Notes: generated by a model from the sequence alone, not told the origin. A DNA stretch of 64,000 nucleotides from FEB-7 sp963698265 (GCA_963698265.1 CAVOQC010000002.1:186001-250000); one strand, 5' to 3'; positions 1 to 8,578 are shown, counted from the stretch's first letter. A program made the numbers and translations.

Positions 1-195
1 CACCTGGGCGACGTCCTCGTCGCCGAGAAGGGCGGGCGCGCGCCCGGCTACACGGAGGAGCAGGGCAAGGCCGTGATGGCGCCCGCGGAGATCGCGGTGC
101 GCGTGGGCCTGGGCCGCGGCATCGAGAACGCGACCGTGTGGACGTGCGATTTCTCGTACGACTACGTGAAGATCAACGCGGACTACCGCAGCTAG
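1..195 (+). CDS. argJ: Bifunctional glutamate N-acetyltransferase/amino-acid acetyltransferase ArgJ, C-terminal fragment
   Basis: This is the last 64 codons of a gene that enters from the left edge. The reading frame ends in TVWTCDFSYDYVKINADYRS, the typical conserved C-terminus of ArgJ. ArgJ moves the acetyl group from N-acetylornithine to glutamate in the cyclic arginine pathway and is made as a proenzyme that cleaves itself; that cleavage site lies outside the window. The stop is 13 nt before the next gene, so the two are probably co-transcribed. The identification rests on the C-terminal signature alone. Confidence 0.85.
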   Translation, partial: HLGDVLVAEKGGRAPGYTEEQGKAVMAPAEIAVRVGLGRGIENATVWTCDFSYDYVKINADYRS

Positions 196-208
196 CGGCG
201 CGCGAACG

Positions 209-868
209 ATGGCCGGCACCGTGACCCCGCAGCTCGAGGCCTACTACGCGAAACGCGCGCGGGAGTACGAGCGGATCTACGACAAGGTCGAGCGGCAGGA
301 GGAACTCGCGTGGCTGCGCGAGCGCCTGCCGCGGCTCTTCGCCGGGCGGCGCGTCCTGGAGATCGCCTGCGGCACCGGGTACTGGACGCAGGTCATCGCG
401 CGCAGGGCCCTGCACGTAACCGCATGCGACATCAACGAGCCGGTGCTCGAGATCGCGCGCGAGAAACCGATCCGCCGGGGTCGCGTGCGCTTCGTCAAGG
501 CCGATGCCTTCGCCCCCGCCGGCCTGTGCGCGGAATGCGACGCCGCCTTCGCGGGCTTCTGGTGGTCGCACGTGCGCAAGTCCGATCTCGCCCGCTGGCT
601 CTCTGCCATGGCCAGGGCGCTCCCGCGGGGGGCGCTGGTGGCGATGCTCGACAACCGCTACGTGGAGGCGAGCTCCACGCCTGTCTCGCGGCGCGACGCG
701 GAGGGCAACACCTACCAGGTGCGTCCGCTGCTCTCCGGCGAGACGCACGAGGTCCTCAAGAACTTCCCCACGCCCTCCGAGCTCGCCGACGCCGTGCGCC
801 CCGTCGCCGCCGAGGCGCACCTGGAGGAAACGCGCTACTACTGGCTGCTCGTCTTCCGGACCCGATGA
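209..868 (+). CDS. Class I SAM-dependent methyltransferase
   Basis: The 219-residue protein has a Rossmann-type methyltransferase core. Motif I is VLEIACGTGY at residues 49-58, followed by an acidic residue in the next strand (TACDINEP) and a motif-II-like DAAFAGFWWSH. There is no signal peptide or membrane segment, so it is cytoplasmic. The substrate cannot be read from the sequence. The ATG at 209 follows argJ by 13 nt. The stop overlaps the ATG of the next gene (ATGA at 865-868), which suggests translational coupling. Other class I methyltransferases of the UbiE/BioC type share this fold. Confidence 0.85.
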   Translation: MAGTVTPQLEAYYAKRAREYERIYDKVERQEELAWLRERLPRLFAGRRVLEIACGTGYWTQVIARRALHVTACDINEPVLEIAREKPIRRGRVRFVKADAFAPAGLCAECDAAFAGFWWSHVRKSDLARWLSAMARALPRGALVAMLDNRYVEASSTPVSRRDAEGNTYQVRPLLSGETHEVLKNFPTPSELADAVRPVAAEAHLEETRYYWLLVFRTR

Positions 869-1740
869 AAGATCCCCTCGACCGATTCCTCGGCCGCGTC
901 GACCTGTTGCTCGACCGTCTCGAGAAGATCCTCCCCGCCGGTGCGCAGCCCGTCGACTGGTCCGCGGCGACCGCGTTCCGATGGCGCAAGAGAGGCGACC
1001 GCGGCTTCCTCGAGCCCGTGCGGCACCCGCACACGATCGCCTTCGCAGATCTCAAGGACATCGACGGGCAGAAGCGGCGCGTGCGCGAGAACACGGCGCA
1101 GTTCGTCGCCGGCAAGCCGGCCAACAACGTGCTCCTCACCGGGGCGCGCGGCACGGGAAAGAGCTCGCTCGTGAAGGCCGCGCTCAACGAGTTCGCGAAG
1201 AAGGGCCTGCGCCTGATCGAGGTGGACAAGTCCCACCTCGTCGACCTGCCGGACATCGTGGACCTCGTGGCGGAGCGGCGTGAGCGCTTCATCGTGTTCT
1301 GCGACGACCTGTCCTTCGAGGCGTCCGACCCGGGCTACAAGTCACTCAAGGTGGCGCTCGACGGGACGATCGCCGGGTCGGCGGAAAACCTCCTCATCTA
1401 CGCCACCTCGAACCGCCGCCACCTGATGCCGGAGTTCATGGGCGAGAACCTCGAGGCAAAGCACCGCGGCGGCGAGATCCATCCGGGGGAGACCACCGAG
1501 GAGAAGATCTCGCTTTCCGAGCGCTTCGGGCTGTGGCTCTCGTTCTACCCGTTCGACCAGGACGAATACCTCGACATCGCGGAGCACTGGGTCGGCGTGC
1601 TCGGGGGCAAGGCGGACGCGGCCCTGAAGCCCGCGGCCCTCGTGTGGGCCCTCGAGCGCGGCTCCCGCAGCGGGCGCGTCGCGTGGCAGTTCGCGAAGGA
1701 CTACGTGGGACGCGGCGCGGGCGCCCGGGGACGCAAGTGA
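865..1740 (+). CDS. DUF815-type AAA ATP-binding protein
   Basis: The 291-residue cytoplasmic ATPase has a Walker A motif GARGTGKSS at residues 93-101 and a Walker B-like RFIVFCDDL near residues 141-149, followed by a sensor-type YATSNRRHL. This order and length match the DUF815 family (YjeH/AAA 'ATP-binding protein' of proteobacteria), whose cellular role is not established. The start is the ATG that overlaps the preceding stop. The last codon overlaps the GTG of the Nudix gene, so translation of the three genes is probably coupled. Confidence 0.85.
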   Translation: MKDPLDRFLGRVDLLLDRLEKILPAGAQPVDWSAATAFRWRKRGDRGFLEPVRHPHTIAFADLKDIDGQKRRVRENTAQFVAGKPANNVLLTGARGTGKSSLVKAALNEFAKKGLRLIEVDKSHLVDLPDIVDLVAERRERFIVFCDDLSFEASDPGYKSLKVALDGTIAGSAENLLIYATSNRRHLMPEFMGENLEAKHRGGEIHPGETTEEKISLSERFGLWLSFYPFDQDEYLDIAEHWVGVLGGKADAALKPAALVWALERGSRSGRVAWQFAKDYVGRGAGARGRK

Positions 1741-2666
1741 CGCAGCCCACCGACGTCGCGGCCGCCGTCATCGAACGGCCGGACGGGACCTTTCTCCTGG
1801 CCTGCCGCCCCGAGGGCAAGCCCTATCCCGGCTACTGGGAGTTCCCCGGCGGCAAGATCGAACCGGGCGAGGACCCGCGCGCGGCACTCGCCCGCGAGCT
1901 GAAGGAGGAACTCGGCATCGAGGTTCGCGAGGCCACGCCCTGGATCACGCGCGTCTATGCCTATACGCACGCGACGGTGCGCCTGCATTTCTTCCGCGTC
2001 ACCGCCTGGGACGGCGAGCCGCAGCCGCTCGAGGACCAGGCCATCTCCTGGCAGCGCATCGAGGCGCCCGAGGTCGAGCCCATGCTCCCCGCGAACGCGC
2101 CCGTGCTCGCGGCACTCGCGCTTCCCGGCGTGATGGCCGTGTCCAACGCCGCCGAGACGGGATTCGACGCGTGGTCGCTCAAGCTCTCGGCGCAGGTGCT
2201 CGCCGAGAAGCTGCTCGTGCAGATCCGCGAGAAGGGGCTGGAGCCGCAGCGCGTGCAGTTCCTGCTCTCGCGCGCCCTCACGCGCGGCACGCCCTTCGGC
2301 GCGGTCGTGGTCGTGAACAGCGACTGCGGCTCCTGGCCGCAGGCCGACGGCGTGCATCTCACGTCGCGTGCCCTGTTGGCGGCGTCCGCGCGGCCCGCGG
2401 GACGCGTCGTCGGCGCTTCCTGCCACGATGCGGACGAGATGGCGCAGGCCGCGAAGCTGGGACTCGACTATGTGGTGGTCGGCCCGGTGAAGCCCACCGC
2501 CTCGCACCCGGGCGCGACGACGCTCGGCTGGGCGGGCTTCGCGGCGCTCGTGGCGGACTTCCCCCTGCCTGCGTACGCGATCGGCGGGCTCACCCGTGCC
2601 GACCTGCCCGAAGCGAAGCGGCACGGCGCGCACGGCGTGGCCCTCAGGAGCGCGGCGTTCGGCTGA
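1737..2666 (+). CDS. Nudix (MutT-like) hydrolase fused to a ThiE-like domain
   Basis: The 309-residue protein has two domains. Residues 1-130 are a MutT-type Nudix domain; the box GX5EX7REUXEEXGU runs from G38 to I61 (GGKIEPGEDPRAALARELKE begins it). Residues 135-305 resemble thiamine phosphate synthase/TenI, with ADGVHLTS, VVVGPVKPT and YAIGGLT. Family knowledge: MutT-like domains hydrolyse oxidised nucleoside triphosphates such as 8-oxo-dGTP, and fused ThiE-like tails occur in beta- and gammaproteobacteria with no proven role. The GTG start overlaps the DUF815 stop (GTGA). Whether the ThiE half is active is unknown. Confidence 0.88.
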   Translation: MTQPTDVAAAVIERPDGTFLLACRPEGKPYPGYWEFPGGKIEPGEDPRAALARELKEELGIEVREATPWITRVYAYTHATVRLHFFRVTAWDGEPQPLEDQAISWQRIEAPEVEPMLPANAPVLAALALPGVMAVSNAAETGFDAWSLKLSAQVLAEKLLVQIREKGLEPQRVQFLLSRALTRGTPFGAVVVVNSDCGSWPQADGVHLTSRALLAASARPAGRVVGASCHDADEMAQAAKLGLDYVVVGPVKPTASHPGATTLGWAGFAALVADFPLPAYAIGGLTRADLPEAKRHGAHGVALRSAAFG

Positions 2667-2765
2667 GCAGGGCGCCGGGAACCTGCGCAGGCGATTCCAC
2701 GAGGAGCTCGGCTCCGGCTCCGGGAAGTTCGTCGCGCGTGCCGTCCAGGTCGAAGAGGATCGGGT

Positions 2766-3458
2766 TCAAGCGCGACCCTTCGCGAAGGCCGAAACGTCGA
2801 GGCGCGCGGCGAATTCGCGCGGGTCCGCGTTCTGCACGAAGGGAAAGCGGCCGATGAGCGGCGCGCCGAGGCGTTCGGCGAGGGCCGCCACGTTCTCGTC
2901 GGCGCAGGCCATGGAAGGGTCAATCGCATTGGCGATCCAGCCGGCCAGGGGAAGCCGCGCGCGCGCGATGGATTCCGCCGTGAGCAGCGCGTGGTTGAGG
3001 CACCCGAGGCGCAGCCCCACCACGAGGACGACCGGAAGCGCGAGTGCCGCGGCGAGGTCCGCCGCATCGAAATCCCGGGCAAGCGGGACGCGGAAACCGC
3101 CCACGCCCTCCACCACGGTGAAGTCCCACCGGCGGGCGAGCGCCCGGTGGGCATCGACCAGCGGGGCGAGCGCGATGGCGCGTCCCTCGCGCGAGGCGGC
3201 AATGTGCGGGGCCAGGGGGTCCCGGAGCAGCAGGGGCGTGATCTCCCCGTGAGTGGGGGCATCCGGTCCTGCGGCTTCGGCCAGCGCGATCGTGTCCGCA
3301 TTCGCGCCCTGGCCGGCGGGCTCGCCTGCACCGGCGGCCACCGGCTTCATCGGCGCGACGCGCAGTCCCTTCGCCCGGAGCGCGTGTACCAGCGCGCATG
3401 CGGCGAGCGTCTTGCCCACCCCGGTATCGGTGCCGGTCACGAAGAGGCCTCCGCTCAC
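2766..3458 (-). CDS. bioD: Dethiobiotin synthetase BioD
   Basis: The 230-residue enzyme closes the ureido ring of dethiobiotin from 7,8-diaminopelargonate, CO2 and ATP. The N-terminal P-loop GTDTGVGKT (residues 9-17) and the VEGVGGFRVPL motif are diagnostic. The chosen GTG start gives MSGGLFVTGTDTG and overlaps the bioC stop by four bases (GTGA). It is the last gene of the leftward bio operon. The 99 bp between its stop and the convergent Nudix gene contain no clear terminator. Confidence 0.93.
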   Translation of the reverse strand: MSGGLFVTGTDTGVGKTLAACALVHALRAKGLRVAPMKPVAAGAGEPAGQGANADTIALAEAAGPDAPTHGEITPLLLRDPLAPHIAASREGRAIALAPLVDAHRALARRWDFTVVEGVGGFRVPLARDFDAADLAAALALPVVLVVGLRLGCLNHALLTAESIARARLPLAGWIANAIDPSMACADENVAALAERLGAPLIGRFPFVQNADPREFAARLDVSAFAKGRA

Positions 3459-4330
3459 GACAACCGCCCCGTTTCGAAGCGCACGACCTGCCGGCCGTCG
3501 GGCAGCCGCTTCGGCGGCGTCTTCCAGGCGTGGCCGTAGACGACTTCCCAGGTCGCCGGAAGCAAGCCCCGGCGGCGATGGCGTTCGTAGGCAGACGTCA
3601 TGCGGCGCCAGCGCTCGCGACCGGGCAGGCCGCGCCCGCGCCCCGGCAGGGAATTCACGGCCCCGATCGCCTTCAGGTCCCGGGCGACGGCGAGCACGGA
3701 GTCGTACTCGAGCGTGATGGTCTCCATTTCCATCACCGGGTCGGCGAATCCCGCTCGAACCAGCGCGTCGCCGAGGTCGTGCATGTCGACGAAGCGGTTG
3801 ACGTGCGGCGCGTCGTCGGCTTCCGCGAAGGCCGCCCGCAGCTCGCGCAGCGTGTCCGGCCCGAAAGTGGAGAAGAGGATGAGCCCGTCGGTGCGCAGCG
3901 CGCGCGCCGCCTCCGCGAAGACGCGCGCCGGGTCGCACCATTGCAGCGCCAGGTTGGAGAAGACGAGCTCCACCGATGCGTTCGCAAGGGGCAGGCGCTC
4001 GGCGTCCGCGCAGACGAGCGCCGGGCGTCGCGAACCCGGCAGTCGGCGCCACCACGGCCCGCGTTCCCGGGCGTGGCCGAGCATCGCGTGCGCGAGGTCC
4101 AGCCCGACGAGGGAGGCCGCGGGGTAGCGCCGGGCCAGTGCGTCGAAGGCCTGCCCCGTGCCGCATCCCAGGTCCAGCACGCGTCGGGGATCGAGGCGCA
4201 CCGGATCGAGGTGCTCGAGCAGGCGCGCACACACCTCGCGCTGCAGGACGGCGGCGGCGTCGTAGGTGCGCGCGGCGCGCTCGAAAGCCCGGCGCACGTC
4301 GCGCTTCACCGGGAGCAGGGCTTCATCCAT
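3455..4330 (-). CDS. bioC: Malonyl-ACP O-methyltransferase BioC
   Basis: The 291-residue SAM methyltransferase has motif I VLDLGCGTGQ at residues 51-60 and the N-terminal FERAARTYDAAAVLQ sequence typical of BioC. BioC methylates the free carboxyl of malonyl-ACP so that the fatty-acid synthase can build pimeloyl-ACP methyl ester. The ATG at 4330 lies within the end of bioH (8-bp overlap); an upstream in-frame ATG would extend deep into bioH and is not used here. Pairing with BioH supports the assignment. Confidence 0.92.
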   Translation of the reverse strand: MDEALLPVKRDVRRAFERAARTYDAAAVLQREVCARLLEHLDPVRLDPRRVLDLGCGTGQAFDALARRYPAASLVGLDLAHAMLGHARERGPWWRRLPGSRRPALVCADAERLPLANASVELVFSNLALQWCDPARVFAEAARALRTDGLILFSTFGPDTLRELRAAFAEADDAPHVNRFVDMHDLGDALVRAGFADPVMEMETITLEYDSVLAVARDLKAIGAVNSLPGRGRGLPGRERWRRMTSAYERHRRRGLLPATWEVVYGHAWKTPPKRLPDGRQVVRFETGRLS

Positions 4331-5084
4331 GCAGCGCCTCGAGTGCGCCGGCCACGATGCCGGCGTGGCTTGCGAAAGGCAGGTGCGCAGCCTCGGCAAT
4401 CTCCACGATCCGCGCCGAGGGCAGTGCGTTCGCGAGCCAGCGGCCCGCGGCCACCGGCGCGAGCGCGTCGCGACCGCCGTGGATCACGGTTGCGGGCCGG
4501 TCGAGCGTCGCGACGAGCGGGCGCAGGTCCGTGGCTTCCAGCGCCGCAAGGCCCGCGGCGAGACAGGCCTGCGAAGGCGATCCCCGATCGAGGAGCAGCG
4601 CCACAAGCTCGCGCGTGCGCTCTCGCGCCTGTGGTCCGCCCAGGGCATTGAGGTGCAGGAAGCTGCGGATCGTCCTCTCCGGATCGCTGCCCAGCCCGTG
4701 CGCGAATTCCTCGAACGCGGCGCGAGCCATCCCGTGGGGCCAGTCCGGCCGTTGCACGAAGCATGGCGTGGTGCTCACGAGGGCGAGCCTCGCGGCGCGC
4801 GCCGGGTGCCTGGCGGCCAGGCGCAGGGCGAGCAGTCCGCCGAGCGACCACCCGCAGACGGTGGCTCCTTCGGGCACGCACTGCGCCACGGCGTCGACGG
4901 CGCCATCCAGCCCTTCGAAGGGCACGTCGTGCGATCGGCCATGGCCCGGCAGGTCGATGAGGTGCAGGCGAAAGGAAGCCGCAAGGCGCGGCGCGAGACC
5001 GTGCCACACGCCGCCGTGCAATCCCCACCCGTGGAGCATGACGAGGTCGGGTCCGCTGCCGAGCCGCTCAACGTGCAGCGCCAT
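4323..5084 (-). CDS. bioH: Pimeloyl-ACP methyl ester carboxylesterase BioH
   Basis: The 253-residue alpha/beta hydrolase has the nucleophile elbow GWSLGG (Ser80), an aspartate in GGRDALAP (Asp206) and a histidine in EAAHLPF (His234), matching the BioH triad. BioH removes the methyl ester from pimeloyl-ACP methyl ester, ending BioC-dependent chain synthesis. The oxyanion-side motif LHGWGLHGGVW is also BioH-like. The gene overlaps the end of bioF by 17 bp and the start of bioC by 8 bp. Confidence 0.92.
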   Translation of the reverse strand: MALHVERLGSGPDLVMLHGWGLHGGVWHGLAPRLAASFRLHLIDLPGHGRSHDVPFEGLDGAVDAVAQCVPEGATVCGWSLGGLLALRLAARHPARAARLALVSTTPCFVQRPDWPHGMARAAFEEFAHGLGSDPERTIRSFLHLNALGGPQARERTRELVALLLDRGSPSQACLAAGLAALEATDLRPLVATLDRPATVIHGGRDALAPVAAGRWLANALPSARIVEIAEAAHLPFASHAGIVAGALEALHG

Positions 5085-6240
5085 GTCCGAGCGCCTCGCC
5101 CAGCGCGGACGCCAATGCCTCGACCTGCCCGGAGGAATGGGCCGCGGAAAGCGAAACGCGAAGCCGCGCGGTGCCGGCGGGAACCGTCGGGGGGCGGATG
5201 GCGGGCACGAGCTGGCCGAGTTCGCGAAGGCGCGCGGACAGAAGGACGGCTCGCCCGGACTCTCCCACGACCAGCGGCTGGATGGGCGTCGAAGAGACGG
5301 CCTCGATGCCGTGGCGCCCGCAGGCTTCGCGAAAGCCGGCGATGCGCTCGTGGAGCGCTTCCACGAGCGAGGCGTCCTCCTCGAGAAGGGCGAGGGACGC
5401 GGTGGCCACGGCTGCCGCCACGGGAGGAAGTGCGGTGGAATAGACGTAGGTCCGCGCGCGCTGCATCAGCCATTCGATCACCGTCGCGTGGCCCGCGACG
5501 AAGGCGCCGTAGCCGCCGAGCGCCTTGCCGAGGGTGGCCATGTACACGATGCGCGGCGAGGCAGCGCCGAAGTGGGCGAGGGCCCCGCGCCCGCCGCCGA
5601 GCACGCCGATGCCATGGGCGTCGTCCAGCACGAGCCACGCGTCGTGGCGCTCGGCCAGCGCGAGCAATTCCGGGACGGGCGCGACATCGCCGTCCATGCT
5701 GAACACCGTATCCGTGGCGATCACCCGGAGCGCAGCCTTCGATCCCGCAAGCAGCGCCTCGAGCCTTCCCAGGTCGCGGTGGGGATAGCGGTGAATCGTC
5801 GCGCGCGAAAGGAGCGCGCCGTCGACGAGGCACGCGTGGTTCAGGCGGTCTGCGAATATGGCCGCCGATCGATCGGCGATCGCCGCGAGAATGCCCAGGT
5901 TCGCCGCGTAACCGCTCGAAAAGAGGAGCGCGCGGGGCAGGCCGGTGAAGCGGGCGAAGGCCGCCTCGGCCTCCTCGTGCAGCCGCGAGTGGCCGACGAC
6001 GATGGGCGAGGCACCGGCGCCGAACCCGAAGACTTCGATGGCGCCGTGCGCGGCTTCCCGGATGCGGGGGTGGTTCGCGAGCCCGAGGTAGTCGTTGGAA
6101 GCGAAGTTCGCGAGGGACCGGCCGGCCTCGAGGACGATGGGCCCTTGCGGCGAGTCGAGCACGCGGCGCTCGCGCCGAAGCCCGTCGTCCCCGAGCTGCT
6201 CCAACCCGCGTGCGAGGGCGGCTAGCCCGGCCGGTTCCAC
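5068..6240 (-). CDS. bioF: 8-amino-7-oxononanoate synthase BioF
   Basis: The 390-residue PLP enzyme condenses pimeloyl-ACP (or -CoA) with alanine. Seen are the NYLGL-type N-terminal motif (SNDYLGLANHP), LVLDDAHGIGVLG and the PLP lysine context TLGKALGG. The start is a GTG seven bases after the bioB stop; there is no ATG nearby that would give a family-length protein. No strong Shine-Dalgarno precedes it, so reinitiation after bioB is likely. Confidence 0.92.
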   Translation of the reverse strand: MEPAGLAALARGLEQLGDDGLRRERRVLDSPQGPIVLEAGRSLANFASNDYLGLANHPRIREAAHGAIEVFGFGAGASPIVVGHSRLHEEAEAAFARFTGLPRALLFSSGYAANLGILAAIADRSAAIFADRLNHACLVDGALLSRATIHRYPHRDLGRLEALLAGSKAALRVIATDTVFSMDGDVAPVPELLALAERHDAWLVLDDAHGIGVLGGGRGALAHFGAASPRIVYMATLGKALGGYGAFVAGHATVIEWLMQRARTYVYSTALPPVAAAVATASLALLEEDASLVEALHERIAGFREACGRHGIEAVSSTPIQPLVVGESGRAVLLSARLRELGQLVPAIRPPTVPAGTARLRVSLSAAHSSGQVEALASALGEALGHGAAR

Positions 6241-6247
6241 GGGCGCT

Positions 6248-7219
6248 TCAGCCGGCCACGAGGCCCAGCGCTTCGAACAGTGCGTCGTCGCGCGCCACAT
6301 CCGGGTTCCCGGTCGTGAGGAGCTTCTCGCCGTAGAAGATGGAATTGGCGCCGGCGAGGAAGCAGAGCGCCTGCACGGCCTCGTGCATCTGCGTGCGCCC
6401 CGCCGAGAGCCGGACGAAACTTCTCGGCATGAGGATGCGCGCGGCCGCAACGGTGCGCACGAACTCCGTCCAGGCGATCGCCTCGGTTCCCGCGAGCGGC
6501 GTTCCCTCGACCTGCACGAGCTGGTTGATGGGCACGGACTCGGGCTGCGGATCGAGGCCCGCGAGCTGGGCGAGGAGGCCCGCGCGAGCCTCCCGCGATT
6601 CGCCCATGCCGACGATGCCGCCGCAGCAGACATGCAGGCCGGCCTTGCGCACGCGGTCGAGGGTGTCGAGGCGGTCCTGGTAGTCGCGGGTGGTGATCAC
6701 CTCGCCGTAGAACTCCGGGGCCGTGTCGAGGTTGTGGTTGTAGTAGTCGAGCCCGGCTTCCCGCAGCTGCTCGGCCTGGCCGTCCTGGAGCATGCCGAGC
6801 GTGCAGCAGGTCTCGAGGCCCAACTTCTTCACCTCGCGAACCATGTCCAGCACCGGCTCGAGGTCGCGCGCCTTGGGGCCGCGCCAGGCCGCCCCCATGC
6901 AGAAGCGCGTTGCGCCGTTGTCCCTGGCCGCCGTCGCCGTGCGCACCACCTCGGCAAGCGGGAGCATCGCCTGGCTTTCCAGGCCCGTCGCGTGGCGCGC
7001 CGATTGCGGGCAATAACCGCAGTCCTCGGGGCAGCCGCCCGTCTTTATGGAAAGCAGCGTCGAGCGCTGGATGCGGCGGGGATCGAAATTCTCCCGGTGG
7101 ACTGTCTGCGCCCGGAACAGGAGATCGTTGAAGGGAAGATCGAGGAGGTACCGGGCTTCGTCCCGGAGCGACCGGGTCCGGGGAACCGCCGGGGCGGTTC
7201 GGAAGAGAATCTGGTTCAA
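6248..7219 (-). CDS. bioB: Biotin synthase BioB
   Basis: This radical-SAM enzyme inserts sulfur into dethiobiotin. The CxxxCxxC cluster motif is in GGCPEDCGYCPQS, and YYNHNLDTAPEFY, CCGGIVGMGE and RLSAGRTQM are BioB signatures. The start is uncertain. No ATG or GTG lies in the 5' part; TTG at 7219 gives 323 residues and already covers the N-terminus of E. coli BioB, while TTG at 7315 gives 355 residues but would overlap comF on the other strand. It is the first gene of the operon bioB-F-H-C-D. No bioA is present in the window. Confidence 0.93.
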   Translation of the reverse strand: MNQILFRTAPAVPRTRSLRDEARYLLDLPFNDLLFRAQTVHRENFDPRRIQRSTLLSIKTGGCPEDCGYCPQSARHATGLESQAMLPLAEVVRTATAARDNGATRFCMGAAWRGPKARDLEPVLDMVREVKKLGLETCCTLGMLQDGQAEQLREAGLDYYNHNLDTAPEFYGEVITTRDYQDRLDTLDRVRKAGLHVCCGGIVGMGESREARAGLLAQLAGLDPQPESVPINQLVQVEGTPLAGTEAIAWTEFVRTVAAARILMPRSFVRLSAGRTQMHEAVQALCFLAGANSIFYGEKLLTTGNPDVARDDALFEALGLVAG

Positions 7220-7288
7220 GGAGGAGGGTTCCCGTTGGAGCGCAAGTTCATGAGGAAGCAGGAGAATATCATTCCTGTCCGGAATGGG

Positions 7289-8029
7289 ATGGGGATTGCC
7301 CGTACGGTTGCTCAAGAATTAGGCAGGTCGTGCTCGATTGCGAGGGATCGTCGGGCGAATTGCCTCCTGTGTCTCGAATCGACCGCGCAAACCGGCCTGT
7401 GTCAGAATTGTGAGCGCTTGCTTGCCAGAACCGGGTTTGCGTGCCTTGGCTGTGCGATTCCCCTGGCCGCCCGGGGCTGGTGCGGCGACTGCCTTCGCGA
7501 GCCGCCCGCCTTCGAAGGCGTGCTCGCGGCGTTCGATTACCGATTCCCCCTGGACCGACTTGTGCAGCGATTCAAGTTTTCCGCCGACCTCGCCGTGGGC
7601 GCCTACCTGGGCGACGCGCTTGCCCGCGCCGTGGCCGACGGCCCGCGCCCCGACCTGGTGGTAGCGTCCCCGATTTCGGCAAGGCGCTTGCGCGAGCGCG
7701 GATTCAATCCGGCCTTGCTGCTGGCCCGCCGCGTGGCCTCGCGCCACGGAATCACGCTCGACGGGGGTTGCCTTGCGAAGACCCGGCATACGCCGCCGCA
7801 GACCGGGTTGGATGCCGCCGCCAGGCGCCGCAACCTGCGCGGGGCATTCCGCTCCGGGCGCCGGCTGGAGGGATTGCACGTCGCCGTGGTGGACGACGTG
7901 CTGACCACCGGAGCCACGCTGGGCGCATTGGCCGGTGTGCTGAGAGCCGCCGGCGCCACCAGGGTGACCGGCTGGGTGGTGGCCCGTACGCCGGAGCCGC
8001 TCCGGGAAGGCCGGGCTGCGTGGACGTAG
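7289..8029 (+). CDS. comF: ComF family phosphoribosyltransferase-like protein
   Basis: The N-terminal third has four paired cysteines (CLLC, CQNC, CLGC, WCGDC), a zinc-ribbon typical of ComF/GntX. The C-terminal half is a type I phosphoribosyltransferase fold with the PRPP loop VAVVDDVLTTGATL. ComF proteins take part in DNA uptake or use of DNA-derived carbon in some bacteria, but the catalytic role is not settled. ATG 7289 gives 246 residues. An earlier ATG (7250) or TTG (7234) preceded by AAGGAGG would lengthen it and leave almost no space before divergent bioB. Confidence 0.85.
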   Translation: MGIARTVAQELGRSCSIARDRRANCLLCLESTAQTGLCQNCERLLARTGFACLGCAIPLAARGWCGDCLREPPAFEGVLAAFDYRFPLDRLVQRFKFSADLAVGAYLGDALARAVADGPRPDLVVASPISARRLRERGFNPALLLARRVASRHGITLDGGCLAKTRHTPPQTGLDAAARRRNLRGAFRSGRRLEGLHVAVVDDVLTTGATLGALAGVLRAAGATRVTGWVVARTPEPLREGRAAWT

Positions 8030-8481
8030 TGCTCGTCAGCCCCGAGATCCCCCCGAACGCCGGGAACGTGATCCGGCTGTGCGCCAATGCCGGGGTGGCC
8101 CTGCATCTCGTCCGGCCCCTGGGCTTCGACATGGACGACCGGAACCTCCGGCGGGCGGGGCTGGACTACCACGAGATGGCGAATGTCCGGGTGCACGAGG
8201 ATTGGGCCGGTTGCCGGGCTGGGCTGGGGGGGCGAAGGATGTTCGCGTTCACCACGCGGGGCAAGGTCCGGTTCGACGCCGTCTCCTATCGAGGCGATGA
8301 CGTGCTGGTATTCGGCGCCGAGTCGGCAGGCTTGCCCGCAGTGATCCTCGACGGGTTCGCCGAGGATCACCGGCTTCGCCTGCCCATGGTCCCGGGTAAC
8401 CGCAGCCTCAACCTGTCGAACGCCGTTGCCGTCGCCGTATTCGAAGCCTGGCGCCAGGGCGGCTTCCGCGGCTCGGGCTGA
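8020..8481 (+). CDS. trmL: tRNA (cytidine(34)-2'-O)-methyltransferase TrmL
   Basis: This 153-residue protein of the SPOUT (trefoil-knot) class 2'-O-methylates the wobble base of tRNA-Leu in E. coli. Motifs seen are NAGNVIRLCAN near the N-terminus, VFGAESAGLP and the knot motif SLNLSNAVAVAVFEAWRQ. The length matches E. coli TrmL (157). The GTG start lies inside the last codons of comF (10-bp overlap) and is the only start that gives the conserved MDVVLVSPEIPPN N-terminus. Confidence 0.92.
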   Translation: MDVVLVSPEIPPNAGNVIRLCANAGVALHLVRPLGFDMDDRNLRRAGLDYHEMANVRVHEDWAGCRAGLGGRRMFAFTTRGKVRFDAVSYRGDDVLVFGAESAGLPAVILDGFAEDHRLRLPMVPGNRSLNLSNAVAVAVFEAWRQGGFRGSG

Positions 8482-8487
8482 AACCTG

Positions 8488-8501
8488 TGTGATGGATCAC
8501 A
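8488..8501. promoter_or_regulatory. Upstream CRP-like palindrome, N4 spacing
   Basis: The sequence TGTGATGGATCACA is an inverted repeat with six-base arms TGTGAT/ATCACA around GG. The TGTGA and TCACA half-sites are those of CRP, but the spacing is four rather than six bases, as in FNR/DNR-class sites. It lies 92 bp centre-to-centre upstream of a canonical CRP site and 264 bp before the first gene of the pilus-like cluster. It begins just after the trmL stop. A CRP/FNR-superfamily protein is the likely ligand. Confidence 0.5.
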
Positions 8502-8578
8502 ACATTTCCCGGAAACGGGCAGAAAAACTACTGCTGTAATGCTTTTTGGCGAAAAGTGCTGATAAATCATGGGTTAGC

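Noticed and set aside
2644..2769. Leftward 41-codon open frame after bioD (TTG start overlapping the bioD stop) containing FDLDGT, like a HAD phosphatase motif
   Set aside because: It is too short for a HAD domain, overlaps the end of the Nudix gene on the other strand and has no Shine-Dalgarno. The motif is probably chance.
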